Of a DNA stretch of 64,000 bases, positions 57,184 through 64,000 are shown one piece after another (the stretch's first letter is position 1; every line of letters starts with the position of its first letter). The position numbers and the translations under genes were made by a program. The DNA comes from a virus. The notes beneath the pieces are model-generated. The model was not told the origin of the DNA, did no database searches, and saw nothing but the letters and a program-made list of their open reading frames with translations. The stretch lies in IMG/VR virus record IMGVR_UViG_3300021962_000046, positions 1-64,000 of that record. One strand, written 5' to 3'.

Positions 57184-58268
57184 TGTCAAAGTTCCTTTTG
57201 TTTTCTGATATTCATGTGCATCCCCACAAGAGAAGTCAAAACAGACTTTTTGATTGTTTGAAAGCACTTGATTGGTGTTTGGAAAAAGCAGTTGAAAATT
57301 CAGTTGATGCTGTGATGTTTGGTGGCGATCTTCTGCATGATAGGCAGAAGATTGATAGTCAAACTTATGTTGAGGTGTTCAAGGTCTTAGAAAAGTATCA
57401 AAAAGAAAAATTTAAAGTTTACTTATTGGTTGGCAACCATGACATGTGGTTTGCCAGCGCATGGTCTGTAGCAAGCGTTTATCCATTCAAATCTTTGAGC
57501 AATTTTGAAGTAATAGACAAAACAACTTCATTTGATGTTTGTGGTGTTGAATGGCATTTCATGCCTTACACACATCATCCAATAGAAGAGCTTGAAAAAT
57601 TACCTCAGTCAAACATCAAAAACAGCTACTTATTGGGACATCTTTCCATCGATGGAGCGAAGTTGAATTCTGCTGGATCAATTGCTGATGTTGTAATAGA
57701 ACATGATGGAGAAATGGTTAAGGTAAACAGAAATTTGTTTACCAAATACAAACATGTTTTTCTCGGGCATTATCACAGCTCTCAAAAACTTACTCCGACA
57801 ATTGAGTACATCGGAAGTCCTCTTCAATTGTCGTATGGTGAAGCTGGAGAGAAAAAACACATCATCATCCTTGATTCAGACACAAACGAAAGAACTTATA
57901 TAGAGAATGATTTTAGCCCAAGGCACTATTACATCGAACAAAGCCGTGTCGATGACATCAATGAGATTGTTGGCGAAAAGCATTTGAAAGATGCTTTCAT
58001 AACTGTTTTGGCTGACGATTTAACAGACAAAAATATCAAAAAGGAAATAGAAACTTTAGTTGAATCACATGGATTGCAAGGTGTTCAAATCAAGCAAAAA
58101 AAATCAAAAGATGATGAGCATGTCATTTTAGATGCCAAGGAAATATTGATAGATGAAGACAAGATGCTTGAAAAATATGTTGATCAAGTGAATATGGACA
58201 AGCTAGAAAAAAAATTATTACTTGATATTGGACATCAAATTATAAATTTCAGTAAATCAGAAGAATAA
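57183..58268 (+). CDS. gp47-like: gp47/SbcD-like recombination nuclease
   Basis: The product is 361 residues. The calcineurin-like phosphoesterase motifs are all present: SDIHVH (8-13), GGDLLHD (47-53), GNHDMW (84-89), LLGHLS, and LGHYHSS. This is the Mre11/SbcD nuclease half of the T4 gp46/47 complex, which resects double-strand ends to feed UvsX. Its partner is encoded three genes on, after an intervening small secreted-protein gene. Length matches gp47 (339 residues). Confidence 0.92.
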   Translation: MSKFLLFSDIHVHPHKRSQNRLFDCLKALDWCLEKAVENSVDAVMFGGDLLHDRQKIDSQTYVEVFKVLEKYQKEKFKVYLLVGNHDMWFASAWSVASVYPFKSLSNFEVIDKTTSFDVCGVEWHFMPYTHHPIEELEKLPQSNIKNSYLLGHLSIDGAKLNSAGSIADVVIEHDGEMVKVNRNLFTKYKHVFLGHYHSSQKLTPTIEYIGSPLQLSYGEAGEKKHIIILDSDTNERTYIENDFSPRHYYIEQSRVDDINEIVGEKHLKDAFITVLADDLTDKNIKKEIETLVESHGLQGVQIKQKKSKDDEHVILDAKEILIDEDKMLEKYVDQVNMDKLEKKLLLDIGHQIINFSKSEE

Positions 58269-58270
58269 TA

Positions 58271-58298
58271 TTTGATTTTTTGTGTGTTGTGTGTAGAA
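58271..58298 (+). promoter_or_regulatory. Promoter for the secreted-protein gene
   Basis: TTGATT (58271-58276), a 16-base spacer and TAGAAT (58293-58298). The predicted start near 58305 puts two hairpins at the very 5' end of the message. Confidence 0.5.
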
Positions 58299-58304
58299 TC
58301 ATCC

Positions 58305-58344
58305 TGTCTGCAAGTCAGACCTTGGCGCATCGGAAGTACCGATG
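58305..58344 (+). promoter_or_regulatory. Paired leader hairpins upstream of the secreted-protein gene
   Basis: GTCTG-CAAGT-CAGAC (58305-58319) and GCATCGG-AAGTA-CCGATGC (58326-58344) are two stable hairpins 6 bases apart. They end 27 bases before the chosen ATG, leaving the SD exposed. They are likely 5' mRNA stabilisers or a regulatory element; the loops share AAGT. Confidence 0.55.
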
Positions 58345-58371
58345 CATATCACGGAAGATTGGGGTTGTGAA

Positions 58372-58743
58372 ATGAATATGAAGAATCTTGTTGCTGTTGC
58401 TGTTGTTGCTGTTTTAGCTGCACAATCTTTTGCTGGGCCTTTCGGGCTATTCAGCAGAAAAAGCTATAACAACAATAGTGGCAACACAACGAATAATCAG
58501 ACATACTATTATGACAACTCTGAGTTGTATTCTGCCCAAGGAGTTGCGAACAGAATGGCCCGTTTGCTTCGGATGCAGCATCTGGGAAACCCAACAGGAG
58601 GCTATGAGGGTGTGGGCATGAGCGCACATTCCCCCCAAGCTGCAATCCAAAATTGCTGCTATTATGGCCGAAGGCCTCTCCGTGACAGCGGTGTAGCGCA
58701 GGGCGCAAACGGCATGTGGTATGCATGTTGCCGATACAACTAA
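58372..58743 (+). CDS. Small secreted Cys-rich protein with signal peptide
   Basis: The product is 123 residues from the ATG at 58372 (a second ATG lies two codons on); GGGG lies upstream. NMKNLVAVAVVAVLAAQSFA is a Sec signal peptide: basic start, hydrophobic core, A-x-A-like end with cleavage probably after SFA. Residues 30-60 are Asn/Tyr-rich. The end (EGVGMSAHSPQAAIQNCCYYGRR, then MWYACCRYN) has four Cys in two CC pairs and resembles a small domain I associate, without verification, with secreted bacterial proteins. The 3' half is clearly more GC-rich than its neighbours, suggesting acquisition. It interrupts the gp47/gp46 pair. Confidence 0.8.
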   Translation: MNMKNLVAVAVVAVLAAQSFAGPFGLFSRKSYNNNSGNTTNNQTYYYDNSELYSAQGVANRMARLLRMQHLGNPTGGYEGVGMSAHSPQAAIQNCCYYGRRPLRDSGVAQGANGMWYACCRYN

Positions 58744-58767
58744 GATAAAGTAAAAATTAAATTTGAA

Positions 58768-58804
58768 CAAAACCCCGTTGTAAAAGACGGGGTTTTGTTT
58801 TTTA
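58768..58804 (+). terminator. Strong intrinsic terminator
   Basis: CAAAACCCCGT (58768-58778) and ACGGGGTTTTG (58787-58797) form an 11-bp stem followed by TTTTTTT. It isolates the secreted-protein gene from the gp46-like gene. Confidence 0.92.
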
Positions 58805-58853
58805 AACATTTTATGTTATTCTTCTTAAATCAGTTTTGTATAGGAGTTCAAAC

Positions 58854-60887
58854 ATGAAAAAGATTGATTTCAAAAAGATCAAAGCAGAAAATTTTGTTTG
58901 TTTTGGCGACAAGGGAATTGAAATAAATTTTCAAAAGTATGGCAATATAGTTTTGATAAAAGGGAAAAATCTGGATACCGCACTTAGTGAATCAACTAGT
59001 GAAGCGAAAATATCAAGTAATGGTTGTGGCAAATCAAGTATTCCAGAAATACTTGTTTATGGCTTGTTTGGCAAAACCATCAAAAAACCCAAGAAGATAT
59101 CTCATAAAGACTTGCTGAATCACACTACTGGCAAAAAGATGCGTGTTGAAATTGAATGGGATCAATACAAAGTTTTGAGAACACGAAAACCAGATGGATT
59201 GCGTTTATGGAAAAGTGCCGAAGGAATTTGGGACGATACAACAGAAATCACCTTGGGCACTATGGCTTCAACTCAAAAGAGCATTGAAGATATCCTAGGT
59301 CTTTCTTATGAGACATTTGTCAACATAGTCATTTTTACCGATGATAATAGTTCTTCCTTTTTAGAATGCGATGCAGCTGAGAAAAGACAGATAGTAGAAA
59401 ATTTATTATCGCTTGAAAAATACAGAACTTACAATGAATCAGCCAAGAAACTTCTTAAAGAACACAAGGATAAAATAAAATCCTTGGACAAGGATATTGA
59501 ACATGAAACAAGATTGCTACAAGAAATAAACAATCAATCCGTCAGATATGCATCCTCAAAAACAGAATGGGAAAAAAATAAGAAACAAGAAATAAAAAAC
59601 ACAGAACTTTTGATCGAACAACTAAAAAGCAAAATTGAAAATTATAAAGTTGATAATAAACCACTTATAGAATATGAAAATTCTCAAAAATTAATTCCCG
59701 AAATAGAACAAAAACTTCTCAAATTGGAAGAAGTTTTAAAGACAACCAATGATGTGATAGCAGAACAAGAATCCAAAATTTCCGAGATTGTTGATGAACA
59801 ATCAAAAATAAAAGCTGATGTTTTATCTTTTGAAAATGAAAAGAAAAATCTGTTGGAACAAGGAAAGAAACTGGCTGCTGTTGTTGAAAAAATAAAAAAG
59901 TTGGAACCCGGAGTAACTTGTGATCATTGTTTTTCAATTGTTGATTCATCCAACTATGCAAAAATAGAGGAACAACATCAGCACGAACTTAAAAATTGTC
60001 GTGAAGCATATAAAGCGGTCGAATCACAATTAAAAGATAAAAAAGATAGTCTTAATACTTTGACAGAACAAGCAACAAAACTGCAAACGGAAAAATTGGA
60101 TAAGAAGACAAAGGTGTCCGAATTAATTAAAACAGATGGTATTTTGAGGAAAAAATTGAATCAAATATTGGCTATGGAGAAGCCAATATTAAATGATGAG
60201 CATACTGCCCTTTTGATATCATTGGAAACCCTTCAAAAACAGCTTTTAACGAAGGAAGAGGAGGCTAGAGGCTCTTCGCCCTACGATGATCTAATTGTTG
60301 AAAATATGACCAAAAAAGAGGCCCAAAATGAGGTCTTGAAAACGAAGACAGAAGAGGTCAAGAAACTGAATGATTTGACAAAATATTATGATTATTGGAC
60401 GGTGGCGTTTGGTGATGCTGGTATTCGTCGTTACATAATTGACGAAATTATTCCAGCATTGAATAAGAATATTGAATATTGGCTGCAATTTTTGATTGAC
60501 AACAAGTTATCGATTACTTTCAACAATGAATTGGAGGAGCATATTGAAAAATATCCTTCTGATGGAAATCCCTACATTTACGAGGTTTTAAGCAATGGTC
60601 AAAGAAGAAGGATTAATTTGGCATTAAGTCAGGCTTTTGCTCATGTGATGAGTTTGAATACTGGTAAATTTCCAAGCCTTGTATTTTTGGACGAGGTTAC
60701 TACTAATATCGATCAAATAGGTGTTCAAGGAATTTATAAAATGATTTGTGAAATTTCTAAAGAAAAACAAGTTTTTGTTACAACCCATGATCAAGATTTA
60801 CTAGAATTACTTAACGGCTGTGAAAACATAGGACTTACGATGAAAAATGGAATATCTACACTTGATTTTTTTGAGTATAAATTATAA
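58854..60887 (+). CDS. gp46-like: gp46/SbcC/Rad50-like recombination ATPase
   Basis: The product is 677 residues; the start at 58854 has GGAG upstream. Walker A lies at 57-62 (GCGKSS), separated from GKN by a 13-residue insert. A long coiled coil spans about 180-510, broken by the zinc hook CDHC near 359. The ABC signature is LSNGQRRRINLALSQAF, Walker B VFLDEVT, and the H-loop TTHD. With the gp47-like nuclease it would form the end-resecting complex. T4 gp46 is 560 residues; this coil is longer. It has its own leader after the upstream terminator. Confidence 0.92.
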   Translation: MKKIDFKKIKAENFVCFGDKGIEINFQKYGNIVLIKGKNLDTALSESTSEAKISSNGCGKSSIPEILVYGLFGKTIKKPKKISHKDLLNHTTGKKMRVEIEWDQYKVLRTRKPDGLRLWKSAEGIWDDTTEITLGTMASTQKSIEDILGLSYETFVNIVIFTDDNSSSFLECDAAEKRQIVENLLSLEKYRTYNESAKKLLKEHKDKIKSLDKDIEHETRLLQEINNQSVRYASSKTEWEKNKKQEIKNTELLIEQLKSKIENYKVDNKPLIEYENSQKLIPEIEQKLLKLEEVLKTTNDVIAEQESKISEIVDEQSKIKADVLSFENEKKNLLEQGKKLAAVVEKIKKLEPGVTCDHCFSIVDSSNYAKIEEQHQHELKNCREAYKAVESQLKDKKDSLNTLTEQATKLQTEKLDKKTKVSELIKTDGILRKKLNQILAMEKPILNDEHTALLISLETLQKQLLTKEEEARGSSPYDDLIVENMTKKEAQNEVLKTKTEEVKKLNDLTKYYDYWTVAFGDAGIRRYIIDEIIPALNKNIEYWLQFLIDNKLSITFNNELEEHIEKYPSDGNPYIYEVLSNGQRRRINLALSQAFAHVMSLNTGKFPSLVFLDEVTTNIDQIGVQGIYKMICEISKEKQVFVTTHDQDLLELLNGCENIGLTMKNGISTLDFFEYKL

Positions 60888-60950
60888 AATTTCCTCACAT
60901 CCAAGTAGATAAGTTTTTTAAAGAAACCAAAATCAGAAAGAGGCTAACAG

Positions 60951-63407
60951 ATGTTCAGTTATGAGTCTGCGTTCAATGCTTGTGTTGAATATTTTGAAGG
61001 TGATGAATTAGCTGCCAAAGTTTTTTTGGACAAGTATGCTTTGAAAGATGTTAATGGAAACTTATTAGAGAAAACACCTGTTGATATGCATCACAGGATT
61101 GCCAAGGAATTCGCAAGAATTGAAAGCAAGAAATTCAAGAATCCTCTGACAGAAGAAGAGGTTTTTGGGCTTCTGGATCATTTCAAATATGTTGTGCCTC
61201 AAGGTTCACCGATGTTTGGAATCGGTAACAACCATCAGATTATCAGCTTGTCAAATTGTTATGTTGTGGAATCTCCTGTTGACAGCTATGCGGGAATCAT
61301 GCGAGTTGATGAGACACTCGCACAGATCAGCAAGAGAAGAGGTGGTGTGGGTGTAGACATTTCAAATCTAAGACCAGCTAATGCACCAGTAAAAAATGCT
61401 GCCAGAAGCAGTACTGGCATTACTTCTTGGATGGAAAGGTACTCCAATACCATTCGTGAAGTAGGTCAAAGTGGTCGCCGTGGCGCATTGATGTTGTCCA
61501 TCAATGTTGCACACAAAGATGTTGAGAATTTTATTACTGTTAAAAATGATGACACCAAAGTCACAGGAGCAAATGTTTCTGTGCTATTGAGTGACGAGTT
61601 TTTAAAAGCCGTCGAGAATGACGAAGATTTTCGTCTTCGTTTTCCCGTTGATGCTCCACCTAGTGACAATGATAAAGTTGTCAAGGCAAGAGATTTGTGG
61701 AAGAAGATTATCCATAATGCATGGTTGAGAGCAGAGCCCGGATTGTTGTTCTGGGATAAAGTAACCAAGTACAATGCAGTAGACTGCTATGCAGAAGAGG
61801 GTTATAAAACTATATCAACCAACCCTTGTTCGGAATTGCCATTGTGCAGCTACGATAGCTGCCGTTTGATGGTATTGAATTTGTTTAGTTATGTTGTCAA
61901 TCCATTTACCAAGGATGCATATTTTGATTATGATCTTTTCTCAAAACATGGAGAAATTCTACAGAGATTGATGGATGATATGATTGACATGGAACTTGAA
62001 AAAGTTCATCAAATCATAGAGAAAATCAAAAAAGACCCAGAAGATAAAATTATCAAACAGCGTGAGCTTGAACTGTGGAAAACTGTTTATGATAAATGCG
62101 AAAATGGCAGAAGAACAGGAACTGGTATTACAGCATTGGGTGATACTTTAGCTGCCTTGAATGTTGGATATGGAACCAAGGAAAGTATTGAAATTACTGG
62201 CAAAATAATGAGTACATTATGCTTGTCAAGCTTCAGGGCAAGTTGTGATATGGCCAAGGAAATTGGAGCATTCCCAATATGGAAATGGGAAAAAGAAAAG
62301 GATTCCGAATTTCTTTTGATGATTAAAGAAAAAGATCCACAACTTTATTCAGATATTTCAAAATATGGTCGTAGAAATATCGCTAACTTAACGATTGCTC
62401 CTACGGGTAGTGTGTCGATCATGACACAAACTACTTCTGGTATTGAACCATTGTTTATGCTTAATCCATACACAAGAAGGAAGAAGGTTAATCCTACTGA
62501 CAAGAATGTGCGAGTTGACTTCAAAGACCAGAATGGTGATTGTTGGCAAGAGTTTGAGGTTATTCACCCTAAAGTTGCCATGTGGAGAACAGTTAGTGGC
62601 AACACTAATCTCCAAGAATCACCTTGGCATGGGTATTGTGCAGAGGACATAGATTGGGTTGCAGCAGTTGAACTTCAAGCTGAAGCTCAGAAATATATTG
62701 ACCATGCTATATCAAAGACAGTAAATCTGCCAGAAGATGTAACTGAAGAACAAGTTGCCAAAATATATGAGGCTGCTTGGAAATTTGGTTGCAAAGGTAT
62801 GACAGTATATCGAAAGAATTGTCGCACAGGTGTGCTAGTAGAAAAACCTAAAAAAGAAGAAAAGAAAGATAATCATAAGATCCAGAAAAATGACGCACCA
62901 AAGCGTCCTTCTAGCATTGAAGCTGAGGTTTACTTCCCGATCATCAAGGGAGAACCTTATTATGTTATTGTGGGACTTTTTGGCAACGATCCTTATGAAG
63001 TTTTTGCAGGCTTGAATTCTCAAGATGGAAACGCCATCATCAAGAAAACACACACAAGAGGAAAACTTCAAAAGAAAGCTAGAGGCAAGTATGTTTTTGT
63101 TGCTGATGGAGAAGTATCTTGTGATTTAACCAACATCAATAACCATGAAAATGGTGATGCCTTATGCAGAATGTTAAGTACTGCTTTGAGGCATGGTGCT
63201 GATATTAGTTTTGTTGTTCATCAACTTGAAAAAACTGAAGGTGATTTGGCATCGCTAGGAAAAGTTCTTGCCAGAACACTCAAGAAATATATTAAAGATG
63301 GCACCAAGGTTCATGGCGAGGAATGTCCAGAATGCAAAGGAACAAACATACAAAGAGATGATGGATGTGTTGTATGTAGAGATTGCGGTTGGACAAAGTG
63401 TGGTTAA
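60951..63407 (+). CDS. nrdJ-like: Class II (adenosylcobalamin-dependent) ribonucleotide reductase
   Basis: The product is 818 residues, with an SD (AGAGGC). Active-site pieces: SNC (C103), the thiyl-radical motif NPCSE (N291, C293, E295), the partner Cys at 304, and APTGSVS. The C-terminal part carries a TSCPD-like domain (about 670-790) and a Cys-rich end (CPEC...CVVC...CGWTKCG, 792-818), as in vitamin B12-dependent reductases, where it regenerates the active disulfide. No small-subunit gene is present or needed. It would convert ribonucleotides to deoxyribonucleotides during phage DNA synthesis and ties that to cobalamin supply. Confidence 0.92.
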   Translation: MFSYESAFNACVEYFEGDELAAKVFLDKYALKDVNGNLLEKTPVDMHHRIAKEFARIESKKFKNPLTEEEVFGLLDHFKYVVPQGSPMFGIGNNHQIISLSNCYVVESPVDSYAGIMRVDETLAQISKRRGGVGVDISNLRPANAPVKNAARSSTGITSWMERYSNTIREVGQSGRRGALMLSINVAHKDVENFITVKNDDTKVTGANVSVLLSDEFLKAVENDEDFRLRFPVDAPPSDNDKVVKARDLWKKIIHNAWLRAEPGLLFWDKVTKYNAVDCYAEEGYKTISTNPCSELPLCSYDSCRLMVLNLFSYVVNPFTKDAYFDYDLFSKHGEILQRLMDDMIDMELEKVHQIIEKIKKDPEDKIIKQRELELWKTVYDKCENGRRTGTGITALGDTLAALNVGYGTKESIEITGKIMSTLCLSSFRASCDMAKEIGAFPIWKWEKEKDSEFLLMIKEKDPQLYSDISKYGRRNIANLTIAPTGSVSIMTQTTSGIEPLFMLNPYTRRKKVNPTDKNVRVDFKDQNGDCWQEFEVIHPKVAMWRTVSGNTNLQESPWHGYCAEDIDWVAAVELQAEAQKYIDHAISKTVNLPEDVTEEQVAKIYEAAWKFGCKGMTVYRKNCRTGVLVEKPKKEEKKDNHKIQKNDAPKRPSSIEAEVYFPIIKGEPYYVIVGLFGNDPYEVFAGLNSQDGNAIIKKTHTRGKLQKKARGKYVFVADGEVSCDLTNINNHENGDALCRMLSTALRHGADISFVVHQLEKTEGDLASLGKVLARTLKKYIKDGTKVHGEECPECKGTNIQRDDGCVVCRDCGWTKCG

Positions 63408-63411
63408 AAAC

Positions 63412-63449
63412 AAAAAGAAAACCCCGCCACTTGGCGGGGTTTTCTTTTT
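63412..63449 (+). terminator. Strong intrinsic terminator after the reductase
   Basis: A 17-bp stem, with the core ACCCCGCC/GGCGGGGT, a 4-base loop ACTT and a T-run included in the stem end. It is symmetric enough to work on both strands. Confidence 0.93.
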
Positions 63450-63456
63450 ACAAAAC

Positions 63457-63493
63457 CATAAATACACTATAATTAAATGCTGTCATAATGACA
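63457..63493 (+). promoter_or_regulatory. Promoter region of the last gene: late-like box, -10 and palindrome
   Basis: CATAAATA (63457-63464) fits the NATAAATA late form. TATAAT (63468-63473) with TTTACA 15 bases upstream is a weaker sigma70 match. TGTCA-TAA-TGACA (63481-63493) is a short palindrome just downstream, near where transcription would begin. Confidence 0.4.
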
Positions 63494-63502
63494 CGGGGTT
63501 TT

Positions 63503-64000
63503 ATGGGTTACATTAAAAACTTTAGTTTCAAAAATTTTTTTCTCAGAGAAGATGCCAACTTCTTCAAAGAACAAATTGCAGAAATAATGCAAACACTTCA
63601 AAATATGTTAGATGGCATGAAAAGCATGGGTGCTGAGGAATTTGTTGAAGATGCAAAAACCGTAACCAGCAAGATCAGAGGGATTATTCAAGGTAGCTGG
63701 GTGGGACAAAAAGAAAACATAGAAAAACTTCAAAGGATAGGAGTTTATCTATGCAAAGCTTTGGATGAGAATGATGATTTGGAAATGGCTGTTAGAAGTT
63801 CTTTGGAATCAATAAAAAATGAAATAATCAAAACTCTAGCTGGTCCTGTGAATCAACTTGGTGTTGATTCTGAAGAGCAGCAAGCTGAAGAACCCGTGGA
63901 GGAACCAGTATCAGAACCTGAAGTACAAGGCAAACCATCTGCTGTTTCAGGTTTTTCAAATGCTGGCGCACCACCTTTGGGTATGCCTCCGAATCAATCG
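63503..64000 (+). CDS. Possible virion protein, 3' end outside window
   Basis: The frame is open from ATG (63503, GGGG upstream) to the end of the window, 166 codons. The N-terminus KNFSFKNFFLREDANFF recalls the F-x-x-F-L-x-E pattern of the small genes at 52-56 kb. Residues 25-115 are helical and charged (EIMQTLQNMLDGMKSMG, DAKTVTSKIRGIIQG). From 120 on it is Glu/Pro-rich, then Gly/Ala/Pro-rich (SNAGAPPLGMPP), like the gene at 56318. The full length and function are unknown. Confidence 0.75.
   Translation, partial: MGYIKNFSFKNFFLREDANFFKEQIAEIMQTLQNMLDGMKSMGAEEFVEDAKTVTSKIRGIIQGSWVGQKENIEKLQRIGVYLCKALDENDDLEMAVRSSLESIKNEIIKTLAGPVNQLGVDSEEQQAEEPVEEPVSEPEVQGKPSAVSGFSNAGAPPLGMPPNQS

Noticed and set aside
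58447-58809. Long minus-strand frames opposite the secreted-protein gene
   Set aside because: They run through the terminator hairpin and oppose a gene with signal peptide, SD and promoter.

Overview
The window looks like part of a large, AT-rich, T4-related lytic phage genome. It combines a T4-type recombination and replication set (UvsX/RecA, gp32-like SSB, UvsW, Dda, gp46/gp47, DnaB-type helicase, dCMP deaminase, probable UvsY and gp55-like sigma) with a small family A DNA polymerase and a class II (B12-dependent) ribonucleotide reductase. I saw no tRNA, CRISPR array, transposase or integrase. The host cannot be named from the sequence. Stops of all three kinds are used, so the code looks standard.

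Layout. (1) 1-32.9 kb, plus strand: ten tail-fibre or adhesin-like genes. They include one 5749-codon gene built from LamG-like, PKD-like, leucine-rich-like and beta-sandwich modules joined by Thr-rich mucin-like linkers. The later members have short fibre-type N-termini and C1q/TNF-like ends. (2) 32.9-36.3 kb: two glycosyltransferases and two SAM-methyltransferase-like genes directly after the fibres, plausibly modifying them. (3) 36.3-41.4 kb: a Hel308/Ski2-like helicase, small unknown genes, an amidoligase-like gene and an acyl carrier protein. (4) 41.4-50.6 kb, minus strand: the replication block, read polA, sigma-like, dnaB-like, uvsY-like, unknown, dCMP deaminase, unknowns, gp32-like, recA with intein. 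(5) 50.6-51.2 kb: a 640-base gene-free stretch, locally GC-rich and full of nested inverted repeats, the best candidate for an undescribed structured RNA or origin. (6) 51.2-56.6 kb: small putative virion proteins with a shared N-terminal pattern, plus UvsW-like and Dda-like helicases. (7) 56.6-64 kb, plus strand: a small DNA methyltransferase, gp47/gp46-like nuclease pair, a secreted Cys-rich protein, class II RNR, and a truncated coiled-coil gene.

How it fits together. The minus-strand block and gp46/47, UvsW and Dda would supply recombination-dependent replication. RNR and dCMP deaminase supply nucleotides. The sigma-like gene and several NATAAATA boxes (the T4-like late promoter form) suggest late transcription of virion genes. 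The fibre block plus glycosyltransferases suggests Thr-rich fibre stalks that may be glycosylated. All family calls rest on motifs read by eye; no database search was run.
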